Source: Rhizobium sp. NXC24
Lineage (GTDB): Bacteria > Pseudomonadota > Alphaproteobacteria > Rhizobiales > Rhizobiaceae
NCBI RefSeq assembly: GCF_002944315.1
Contig: NZ_CP024311.1
Span: 3,726,501 to 3,790,500, forward strand
Length of the DNA stretch: 64,000 nucleotides
Direction: 5' to 3'
Part shown: positions 57,075 to 64,000 of the stretch, piece by piece
Layout: each line of letters opens with the position of its first letter
Numbering within the stretch: position 1 is the stretch's first letter
Translations under genes and position numbers: made by a program
Notes under the pieces: generated by a model
Seen by the model: only the letters and a program-made list of their open reading frames with translations
The model's database searches: none
Told to the model about the DNA's origin: nothing

Positions 57075-57220
57075 AACGTCTACTCTGGTCCCGCCAGCGA
57101 AAATTAACCATCCACAAATCATGCGGACAGACGATTTGTTCACAGTCTTTACCTGTGGACGACTGCTGAAAATTAACGCATTTTTAACCTTTGCGACAAG
57201 GGCTCAAAAATCGAACACAC

Positions 57221-57250
57221 AAAATAAAACCCCGGCACAGGGGCCGGGGT
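57221..57250 (-). terminator. Intrinsic terminator of typA
   Basis: ACCCCGGC (57229-57236) and GCCGGGGT (57243-57250) form an 8-bp stem with a six-base loop. On the minus strand it is followed by TTTTATTTT (57229-57221). It lies about 30 bp after the typA stop. Confidence 0.9.
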
Positions 57251-57281
57251 CAATTCGTCCGAAGCGGTACAAGTCGCGCTA

Positions 57282-59099
57282 TTATGCGTAGCGAGCCTTC
57301 TCGAAACGCTTACGCTCGTTCGGATCGAGGTACATTTTACGCAGGCGGATCGACTTCGGCGTGACTTCGACCAGCTCGTCGTCCTGGATCCAGGAGAGCG
57401 CGCGGTCGAGCGTCATGCGGATCGGCGGCGTCAGCTTCACGGCTTCATCCTTGCCGGCGGCGCGGATGTTGGTGAGCTTTTTGCCCTTCAGCACGTTGAC
57501 TTCGAGGTCGTTGTCGCGGCTGTGAATGCCGATGATCATGCCGGCATAGACCTTCTCGCCGGCGTCGATGATCATCGGGCCGCGGTCTTCCAGGTTGAAC
57601 AGGGCATAGGCCACGGCTTCGCCGGCTTCGTTGGCGAGCAGCACGCCGTTGACGCGGCCGCCGATTTCGCCCTTGTACGGCTGGTAGTCATGGAACAGAC
57701 GGTTCATGACGGCGGTGCCGCGCGTGTCCGTCAGAAGCTCCGACTGATAGCCAATCAGGCCGCGGGTCGGTGCGAAGAATACGAGACGGACGCGATTGCC
57801 GCCGGAAGGCCGCAGCTCGGCCATCTCGGCCTTGCGCTCCGACATCTTCTGCACGACGATGCCGGAATGCTCTTCATCGACGTCGATGACGACTTCTTCG
57901 ATCGGCTCGAGAAGCTGGCCGCTCTCGTCTTTGTGCATGACGACGCGCGGACGCGACACGGCAAGCTCGAAGCCTTCGCGGCGCATGGTTTCGATCAGAA
58001 CTGCAAGCTGCAATTCGCCGCGGCCGGAAACGTAGAACGAGTCCTTGCCTTCGGCTTCTTCGATCTTCAGCGCAACGTTGCCTTCGGCTTCCTTGAACAG
58101 GCGATCGCGAATGACGCGCGAGGTGACCTTGTCGCCCTCGGTGCCGGCATAGGGGCTGTCGTTGACGATGAAGGACATCGTAACGGTCGGCGGGTCGATC
58201 GGCTGCGCGATCAGCGGCTCATTGACCTGCGGATCACAGAAGGTGTCGGCGACGGTGCCCTTGGAAAGGCCGGCAATGGCGACGATGTCACCTGCCTGCG
58301 CGTCTTCGATCGGCTGGCGCTCGATGCCGCGGAAAGCAAGGATCTTCGAGATACGGCCGGTTTCGATCAGGTTGCCGTCAGCGCCCAGAACCTTGACGGC
58401 CTGGTTCGGCTTGATCGAGCCGGAATGGATGCGGCCGGTGATGATGCGGCCGAGGAAGGGGTTGGCTTCTAGGATCGTGCCGATCATGCGGAAAGGACCT
58501 TCGCCGACGGTCGGCTCCGGAACGTGCTTGACGACGAGATCGAGCAGCGGCGCCAGACCTTCATCCTTCGGGCCTTCCGGCGAATAGTTCATCCAGCCGT
58601 TACGGCCGGAACCGTAAAGGATCGGGAAGTCGAGCTGCTCGTCGGTGGCGTCGAGATTGGCGAAGAGATCGAAGACTTCGTTGATGACTTCGTCGGCACG
58701 GGCATCCGGACGGTCGATCTTGTTGATCGCGACGATCGGGCGAAGACCGACCTTCAGCGCCTTGCCGACGACGAATTTGGTCTGCGGCATCGGGCCTTCG
58801 GCAGCATCGACGAGAACGATCGCGCCGTCCACCATCGACAGAATACGCTCGACTTCACCGCCGAAGTCGGCGTGGCCGGGGGTGTCGACGATGTTGATGC
58901 GGGTATCCTTCCAGACGACCGAGGTCGCCTTAGCGAGAATGGTGATGCCGCGTTCCTTTTCCAGATCGTTGGAATCCATGACGCGTTCGGCAACGCGCTG
59001 GTTCTCGCGGAAGGAGCCGGACTGCTTCAGAAGCTCGTCAACGAGGGTGGTTTTCCCATGGTCAACGTGCGCGATGATCGCGATGTTGCGAAGTGCCAT
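57282..59099 (-). CDS. typA: Ribosome-associated GTPase TypA/BipA
   Basis: This 605-residue translational GTPase supports ribosome assembly and stress responses. G1 is [11 protein letters not shown] (8-18), switch [16 protein letters not shown], and NKIDRPDAR the base-specificity motif. Elongation-factor domains and the BipA C-terminal domain follow ([20 protein letters not shown], then [18 protein letters not shown]). ATG 59099 gives the normal start [11 protein letters not shown]; the extension to 59147 is not conserved. The 238 bp upstream contain a C-run/T-run hairpin-like tract at 59165-59200. Confidence 0.97.
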   Translation of the reverse strand: MALRNIAIIAHVDHGKTTLVDELLKQSGSFRENQRVAERVMDSNDLEKERGITILAKATSVVWKDTRINIVDTPGHADFGGEVERILSMVDGAIVLVDAAEGPMPQTKFVVGKALKVGLRPIVAINKIDRPDARADEVINEVFDLFANLDATDEQLDFPILYGSGRNGWMNYSPEGPKDEGLAPLLDLVVKHVPEPTVGEGPFRMIGTILEANPFLGRIITGRIHSGSIKPNQAVKVLGADGNLIETGRISKILAFRGIERQPIEDAQAGDIVAIAGLSKGTVADTFCDPQVNEPLIAQPIDPPTVTMSFIVNDSPYAGTEGDKVTSRVIRDRLFKEAEGNVALKIEEAEGKDSFYVSGRGELQLAVLIETMRREGFELAVSRPRVVMHKDESGQLLEPIEEVVIDVDEEHSGIVVQKMSERKAEMAELRPSGGNRVRLVFFAPTRGLIGYQSELLTDTRGTAVMNRLFHDYQPYKGEIGGRVNGVLLANEAGEAVAYALFNLEDRGPMIIDAGEKVYAGMIIGIHSRDNDLEVNVLKGKKLTNIRAAGKDEAVKLTPPIRMTLDRALSWIQDDELVEVTPKSIRLRKMYLDPNERKRFEKARYA

Positions 59100-59337
59100 A
59101 ATCTTGTATCTCTGAGGCTGGGGCGCGGTATGAAGTGAACACGCCAATTACATTTGGCGCGCTCATACCCTTTTTTTCGCGTTTGCGAAAGGGGGGAGGC
59201 AAGAAAGCAACGGCAAGCTCGCCCCAGCGCGTCACGAATATGTCAACCTTGCGCCAACTGATGGCAAAAACCCTCGTTCTGCGATGTCGCCAATATCTGA
59301 TGTAGGCAGCCGCCTTAGTCAGGATTCCTCCAACCTT

Positions 59338-60021
59338 TCAGGCGGCGCGTTTCAGCAGCCACGCCTCGTGATCCCTCAAGAATACCTTGAGACGATCGGG
59401 ATAGTCTTGCATCACCGCCTCTCGCACACTTTGCCGCGAAGCCAATTCTGCGCGCCATGCCACGAGACGCGGTAATGCATCAAATATGCCGGTCGACGTG
59501 ATGGTATCGAACACGTCAAAGTAACGGAAGATCGGTGCGAAGACCGCATCGACCAGGCTGAATGCTCGGCCGGCGAAAAACGGTCCATCATCCAATTCAG
59601 CCTCGACACGACCGAACTTGTCGATCAGCGCTTTGCGCTTCGTCTCATAGATCCCTTCGTCTTTGGCAGTCTCAAGCCCCCACAAATCCGAAAGGATGGA
59701 GGAGCCGAACTCGATCCAACCGCGATGCCGGGCACGCGCCAGCGGATCGGCCGGATGGAGTGGAGCGCCGGATTGGGTTTCCTCAAGATATTCGCAGATC
59801 ACGGCGCTCTCGAACAAAACCGTTTCTGCCCCATCGCCCTGCCGCACGATAAGGAGGGGAACCTTGCCGAGGGGAGAAATGGCGAGAAACCAATCGGGCT
59901 TTGCCGACAGATCGACATAACGGAGCTCGAACGGCACGGCCTTCTCAGTAAGCGTGATGACGGCCCGCTGAACGTAGGGGCAAAGATGGTGACTGACGAG
60001 GATCAGCTTTGCGTCGGACAT
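59338..60021 (-). CDS. Glutathione S-transferase family protein
   Basis: This 227-residue GST has a thioredoxin-like N-domain with the catalytic Cys in SHHLCPYVQRA, the cis-Pro GKVPLLI, and the Glu-Ser ESAVICEYLEE that binds glutathione, then an all-helical C-domain. Cys rather than Ser/Tyr suggests an omega/lambda-like, thiol-transferring enzyme. AGGAG upstream sets ATG 60021. It is divergent from a MarR regulator, and two similar near-palindromes in the gap suggest control by it. Confidence 0.92.
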   Translation of the reverse strand: MSDAKLILVSHHLCPYVQRAVITLTEKAVPFELRYVDLSAKPDWFLAISPLGKVPLLIVRQGDGAETVLFESAVICEYLEETQSGAPLHPADPLARARHRGWIEFGSSILSDLWGLETAKDEGIYETKRKALIDKFGRVEAELDDGPFFAGRAFSLVDAVFAPIFRYFDVFDTITSTGIFDALPRLVAWRAELASRQSVREAVMQDYPDRLKVFLRDHEAWLLKRAA

Positions 60022-60077
60022 GATCAGATCTCCTATTGCCTGACCCGGCAAATGGGCCGGAAATATCTCCATCCAAA

Positions 60078-60097
60078 ATAGATGTAACTGCATTTAT
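60078..60097. promoter_or_regulatory. MarR-type operator 1
   Basis: ATAGATGTAACTGCATTTAT is a near-palindrome in the 119-bp gap between the GST and MarR starts. It matches the second site (60123) in 18 of 20 positions. Confidence 0.7.
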
Positions 60098-60122
60098 ATC
60101 CACACTTGCCAAATTGGTCAAT

Positions 60123-60142
60123 ATAGATGTAATTGCATCTAT
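60123..60142. promoter_or_regulatory. MarR-type operator 2
   Basis: ATAGATGTAATTGCATCTAT is nearly symmetric (one mismatched pair) and overlaps the MarR start codon (60141), so binding would block its own expression. Its centre is 45 bp from operator 1. Confidence 0.75.
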
Positions 60143-60605
60143 GTCGGATAAATCAGATTTCGAATCCCTAAAGCCCTCGCCCGCCATCACGCGAGCGTGG
60201 GTACGCCTCATGCGGACTCAGCAAATCGTCCTTGCTGCGATCGAGCAGGATCTGAAGGCGGCAGACCTGCCACCGCTTGGTTGGTATGACGTACTGCTGG
60301 AGCTGGCGCGGGCCACGGGCGGCAGGTTGCGACCCTATGAGATTGAGGAGCGCACGCTGCTGGCACAACATAATCTGTCTCGCCTTCTCGACCGGATGGA
60401 AAAGGCTGGTTTTGTCCACCGCGAGATATTTTCCGAGGACGGCCGAGGCCGCTGGGTCGTTATCACCGAGGCAGGAAGTGCCATGCAGAGCCGCATGTGG
60501 GCCGTCTATGCATCGGCCCTTCAGCGCCACCTCGGCGATAAGCTAGATGACGCCCAGGCCGATCAACTAGCCGAGTTGTTAGCTGTGCTTTCGCGCGCAT
60601 CCTGA
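60141..60605 (+). CDS. MarR-family transcriptional regulator
   Basis: This 154-residue winged-helix regulator has AITRAWVRLMRTQQIVL, then the recognition region LLAQHNLSRLLDRMEKAGFV and the wing EDGRGRWVVIT. It is divergent from a glutathione S-transferase. Operator-like palindromes sit in the intergenic gap and over its own start codon, indicating autorepression and control of the GST, probably relieved by an electrophile or oxidant. ATG 60141 is favoured; the longer frame would run through the operators. Confidence 0.9.
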   Translation: MSDKSDFESLKPSPAITRAWVRLMRTQQIVLAAIEQDLKAADLPPLGWYDVLLELARATGGRLRPYEIEERTLLAQHNLSRLLDRMEKAGFVHREIFSEDGRGRWVVITEAGSAMQSRMWAVYASALQRHLGDKLDDAQADQLAELLAVLSRAS

Positions 60606-60705
60606 TTGACCAGACAAAATCAATCCAAACCAAACGCCGCCGCATAAATCGGTGGCAAAAGTTGACCTTTCGCGACCGATTTTTGCTGCATACCCAAGGC
60701 CAGAA

Positions 60706-62769
60706 TCAAGCCGCCAATCCCTTTTTGCGTAGCATCGCATCCGGGCTCGGCAGCTTGCCACGGAAGGCCTTATAGGCCTCTTCCGGATCGATCGAGCCAC
60801 CGACGGAATAGATATTGGCCTTCAGTTTCCCGGCCATATCCGGATCGAAGGCATCGCCGGTTTCCTCGAAGGCGGCGAAGGCGTCGGCGTCCAGCACTTC
60901 CGACCACATGTAGGAATAATAGCCGGCAGAATAGCCATCGCCGGAAAACACATGCTGGAAGTGAGGCGTGGCGTGGCGCATGACGATCGAATTCGGCATG
61001 CCGATTTCCGAGAGCACTTCCGCCTGCACCACCATCGGGTCCTCGACGGCGCCGCGGGTATGGAAGGCCATATCGACCAGCGCCGAGGAGGTGAACTCCA
61101 CCGTGTTGAAGCCAGCATTGAAGGTGCGGGCGGCCAGAACCTTGTCGAGCAGAGCTTGCGGCATCGGCGCGCCGGTCTCGTAATGGATGGCATATTCCCT
61201 GAGGATGGCCGGCACGGTCAGCCAGTGTTCGTAGAGCTGCGACGGCAGCTCGACGAAATCGCGGGAAACGCCGGTGCCGGATACCGAAGGATAGGTGACG
61301 TTGGAGAGCATGCCGTGCAGAGCATGGCCGAATTCGTGAAACAGCGTGCGGGCATCGTCGAGCGACAGCAGCGCCGGCTTGCCTTCGGCCGGCTTGGCGA
61401 AATTGCAGACGTTATAGATGATCGGCAGTTCGCCGACATGACCGTTCTTCAGCGGCAGTTTGTGCTGCGACTGGAACGAGCTCATCCAGGCGCCCGAGCG
61501 CTTGGAATTGCGGGCGAAATAATCCCCGAGGAAGAGCGCCACCAGCCTGTCGGAGCGATCGCGGATTTCGAAGACGCGCACATCAGGATGATAGGCGGGA
61601 ACGCCCTTCTGCTCCACGGCGCGGATGCCGAAAAGGCGGCCGGCGACATCGAAGCAGGCTGCGATGATCTTTTCGAGCTGCAGATAGGGCTTCAATTCCG
61701 TCTCGGAAAAATCGAACTTCCGCGTCCGGATCTTCTCGGCATAATGCCGCCAATCCCAGGGCATGACCTCATGATTGCGGCCCTCCTCCGCGATCAGCGC
61801 GGCGATATCGCCCTCTTCCTCGCGAGCGCGCTCCGCCGCCTTCGCCCAGACCGCCCTTAAAAGTTCATTCACCGCCTCCGGCGTTTTCGCCATGGTGTTG
61901 TCGAGCTTCAGTTCGGCAAAGTTGCCATAGCCGAGCAGCTCGGCCTTCTCTGCCCTCAGCGCCAGCGTCTCCTTGATGATCTTGCCATTGTCAGTCTCGC
62001 CGCCATTGGCGCCGCGCGCTACCCATGCCTTGAAAGCCTGTTCGCGCAGATCGCGACGCTCAGACGATGTCAGGAACGGCTCTATGATCGAGCGCGACAG
62101 AGTGACGGCAAATTTGCCTTCTTCGCCATGCTCGCGCGCCGCCGCGGCCATCGCGTCCCTCAGGAAATCGGGAAGACCAGCGAGGTCAGCTTCTTCGGAG
62201 AGGATCAGCGCCCAGCCCTTTTCGTCGGCAAGCACATTCTGCCCGAACTGCGCGCCGAGGCCCGCCAATTTCTCGTTGATCGCGGCGAGCCGTTCCTGCT
62301 CCGGCTTGGCGAGCTTGGCGCCCGACTTCACGAAACCCTTCCAATGCCGTTCCAGCACGCGGGTCTCTTCCACGGTCAGGCCAAGCTCCTCACGCGCTTC
62401 CCATAGCGCATCGATGCGGGCAAATAGTGCGGCATTCATGCCGATCTTCGAATAATGCCGCGACATCTTCGGCGCGATCTCTCGCTCCAGGGCCTGGATC
62501 ACCTCATTGGTATGTGCCCCAGCCCGATTCCAGAATAGAGAGGAGACCCGCGACAGCTCGTCACCGGCGGTTTCGAGCGCAGTGACGGTGTTGGCAAAGG
62601 TCGGCGCCTCGCTGTTATCAGCGATCGCATCGATTTCCGCCTCATGAGCCGCAAGCGCTGCGTCAAAGGCAGGCGCAAAATCGGCGTCTTTCACGGCATC
62701 GAACCGCGGCAGACCCTGATGTCCGGTCCATTCGACGAGCGCTGGGTTGACGGCGGTTTGGGAAGACAT
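60706..62769 (-). CDS. M3-family oligopeptidase (Dcp/OpdA-like)
   Basis: This 687-residue zinc metallopeptidase degrades oligopeptides in the cytoplasm. The zinc site is FHEFGHALHGML around residue 475; WKGFVKSGAKL and the C-terminal GYYSYMWSEVLDADAF are family blocks. No signal peptide, and length suits Dcp/OpdA. ATG 62769 (MSSQTAVNP) is preferred over the longer frame beginning 62928. Next to a LysE exporter upstream. Confidence 0.95.
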   Translation of the reverse strand: MSSQTAVNPALVEWTGHQGLPRFDAVKDADFAPAFDAALAAHEAEIDAIADNSEAPTFANTVTALETAGDELSRVSSLFWNRAGAHTNEVIQALEREIAPKMSRHYSKIGMNAALFARIDALWEAREELGLTVEETRVLERHWKGFVKSGAKLAKPEQERLAAINEKLAGLGAQFGQNVLADEKGWALILSEEADLAGLPDFLRDAMAAAAREHGEEGKFAVTLSRSIIEPFLTSSERRDLREQAFKAWVARGANGGETDNGKIIKETLALRAEKAELLGYGNFAELKLDNTMAKTPEAVNELLRAVWAKAAERAREEEGDIAALIAEEGRNHEVMPWDWRHYAEKIRTRKFDFSETELKPYLQLEKIIAACFDVAGRLFGIRAVEQKGVPAYHPDVRVFEIRDRSDRLVALFLGDYFARNSKRSGAWMSSFQSQHKLPLKNGHVGELPIIYNVCNFAKPAEGKPALLSLDDARTLFHEFGHALHGMLSNVTYPSVSGTGVSRDFVELPSQLYEHWLTVPAILREYAIHYETGAPMPQALLDKVLAARTFNAGFNTVEFTSSALVDMAFHTRGAVEDPMVVQAEVLSEIGMPNSIVMRHATPHFQHVFSGDGYSAGYYSYMWSEVLDADAFAAFEETGDAFDPDMAGKLKANIYSVGGSIDPEEAYKAFRGKLPSPDAMLRKKGLAA

Positions 62770-62869
62770 GCAAGGCATCCTTTCGGCAGGCGTCTGATCG
62801 AAGCACGATATAAGACCCTCTCCGCCAAATTGGTATGGCGAGGGCGGAACAAATAATGAGGAATGATGG

Positions 62870-63511
62870 TCAGGCCTTACGCCAGCCGAGCAAGCCGGGC
62901 GTCGCATGCCACAAAGCCTGCGCCGCAAAACCCATAAACAGCACGCCGGAGCAGCGTACGATCAGCCGCTCGTGAGCGCGGTAGAACCGCCGGACCGCGC
63001 CCGCGCCGATGATGCCGATGAGAATAAGGTCGGCGGTGACGAAGCCGACGAAAGAAACGGTGAGCAGCAGCGGCAGCGCGCTGAACGTCAATGCGCCGGC
63101 CGAACCCGCCACCAGCGCGGTAAAGGTTGCCAGCGCCACGGGATATCCTTTCGGATTGGTGACGCCGAAGATCAGGCCACGGCGGAAGGGACGGTCGACA
63201 TTGAGCAAGGCCTTGCCATCCTTCTTCGGCTTGGCGGTGACGGCACTCCAGCCGATCCAGGCAAGATAGAAACCGCAGAGCAATCCGAGCAGATCGAATA
63301 CGACGGTGCCGATAGTTTTTGCTCCCACGATTGCAACCAAGGCGAGCGACGACCAAATGATGTCCCCGACGAGATGACCACTCATGAAGAAGGCGCCGGC
63401 CTTGCGCCCCTGCCCCGCGCCGATGCCGAGGAGAGCCAGGAAAGCCGGTCCGGGAATAAGCACATAGAACAGCGCCGCCAGGAAGGCGCCGACGATAAGT
63501 GATTGCGTCAT
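62870..63511 (-). CDS. LysE/RhtB-family exporter
   Basis: This 213-residue protein has about six membrane segments. VLIPGPAFLALLGIGAGQGRKAG is the N-terminal RhtB pattern with Pro-Gly-Pro, FYLAWIGWSA is typical, and RGLIFGVTNPKGYPVALATF contains the conserved NPK. It is likely an amino-acid exporter. It is divergent from a MarR-type regulator (63671) with about 160 bp between them, so control by that regulator is plausible. An unrelated LysE gene lies at 22823. Confidence 0.9.
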   Translation of the reverse strand: MTQSLIVGAFLAALFYVLIPGPAFLALLGIGAGQGRKAGAFFMSGHLVGDIIWSSLALVAIVGAKTIGTVVFDLLGLLCGFYLAWIGWSAVTAKPKKDGKALLNVDRPFRRGLIFGVTNPKGYPVALATFTALVAGSAGALTFSALPLLLTVSFVGFVTADLILIGIIGAGAVRRFYRAHERLIVRCSGVLFMGFAAQALWHATPGLLGWRKA

Positions 63512-63670
63512 ATTGGAAGTTCCCGCTGATTATCAGCACAGATTAGCAACGCATCTAACCGGGTCAAGTTAAACAAGTCCCTTGAAAGGGCAAGAATCCA
63601 TTGAATTCGGGGGGCGAAATCAATAAAGATTGATCGGGGCCTAAAAACAAGCGTAAGTAGGGAAGCGCTT

Positions 63671-64000
63671 ATGAGCAGCAGGATAGATACGGATTCGCTT
63701 GCCTTTCTTGTGGCGGATTGCGCCCGACTAATGCGGGCGGCCTTCGAGCGGCGCATCATGGTCGCGGGGCTAGGTCTGACGGCAGGGGAAGCACGCACGC
63801 TGATCCAGGTCGCCGCCGTCAACGGCAGCCGGCAACTCGATATTGCCACTCGCATGGGGTTGGAGCCGATGACGGTCAGCGCCTTCCTCGACAAGCTGCA
63901 GGCGCGCGGCCTGATCGAGCGTCAGCCCGATCCGCTCGACCGCCGCGCCAAGCGCATCGTGTTGTCGGAAACGGCCAGCGCCAAGCTGAAGCAGATCGGT
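63671..64000 (+). CDS. MarR-family regulator, N-terminal part
   Basis: An open frame from ATG 63671 runs off the window after 110 codons. It has AFLVADCARLMRAAFERRI, a recognition-helix region MGLEPMTVSAFLDKLQARG and the wing DPLDRRAKRIVLSE, a clear MarR pattern. It is divergent from the LysE exporter, its probable target. The ligand-related C-terminus is outside the window. Confidence 0.9.
   Translation, partial: MSSRIDTDSLAFLVADCARLMRAAFERRIMVAGLGLTAGEARTLIQVAAVNGSRQLDIATRMGLEPMTVSAFLDKLQARGLIERQPDPLDRRAKRIVLSETASAKLKQIG

Noticed and set aside
59165..59200. Possible regulatory RNA or thermosensor in the typA leader
   Set aside because: A C-run, T-run and short GCG stem are visible, but no conserved RNA family pattern can be recognised.

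Overview
The window is about 62% G+C by eye and reads as an ordinary chromosomal stretch of an alphaproteobacterium of the Rhizobiaceae, most likely Rhizobium or a close relative. The evidence is an F1-only ATP synthase operon (atpHAGDC without the F0 genes), an mdh-suc-lpd TCA operon, sdhCDAB, a hemC-hemD-mitofilin-HemY cluster divergent from tsaD-gpsA, an Omp19-type lipoprotein, and intergenic palindromes of the rhizobial mosaic/RIME type. I see no rRNA, tRNA, CRISPR array, prophage or insertion sequence. Species level is inference.

Layout. 1-1.8 kb: the tail of a DeoR/GlpR regulator and glpD. 1.8-3 kb: soxR divergent from an FMN reductase, with a textbook SoxR promoter between them. 3.1-9.3 kb: an acyltransferase, then an enolase-superfamily/aldehyde dehydrogenase/iron alcohol dehydrogenase operon with a divergent LysR regulator. 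9.3-14.3 kb: F1 ATP synthase. 14.5-21.2 kb: a small membrane protein, priA, a phospholipid acyltransferase, xerC, a TraB/GumN protein and a DUF2867 protein. 21.4-33.9 kb: a twelve-gene minus-strand run, mdh-sucC-(DUF1579)-sucD-sucA-(YciI)-sucB-(DUF4241)-(secreted protein)-(SDR)-(LysE)-lpd. 34-40.6 kb: zapE, an Omp19-like inhibitor lipoprotein and sdhCDAB, with an unrelated lower-G+C gene wedged between sdhA and sdhB. 40.9-45.8 kb: a small secreted repeat protein, a METTL20-like methyltransferase, EVE and YciI proteins, a VapBC-type toxin-antitoxin pair, gpsA and tsaD. 45.9-51.7 kb: hemC, hemD, Mic60-like, HemY-like, TerB-like and a glutamine amidotransferase. 51.8-55.2 kb: FUSC, HlyD and MFS exporters. 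55.3-64 kb: yggT, DUF167, ppa, a GNAT protein, typA, a GST with a divergent MarR regulator, an M3 peptidase, a LysE exporter and the start of a second MarR regulator.

How it fits together. The core is respiration: malate dehydrogenase, 2-oxoglutarate dehydrogenase, succinyl-CoA synthetase and succinate dehydrogenase feed the respiratory chain, F1 makes ATP, and glpD, gpsA and the heme genes support the same metabolism. Accessory genes are inserted singly into otherwise conserved operons. The strongest example is the unknown gene at 36974-37930, which abuts the sdhA stop and overlaps the sdhB start. Several control elements are readable directly: a SoxR box in a 19-bp promoter spacer, paired MarR operators, a VapBC operator over a -10 box, a perfect 14-bp inverted repeat upstream of mdh, and intrinsic terminators that lie inside convergent neighbouring genes.

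I did not find a clearly new multi-gene system. The best candidates for something undescribed are the sdhA/sdhB insert, the ADH-ALDH-enolase catabolic operon, and the accessory genes inside the suc operon. All family assignments come from reading motifs, without database searches.
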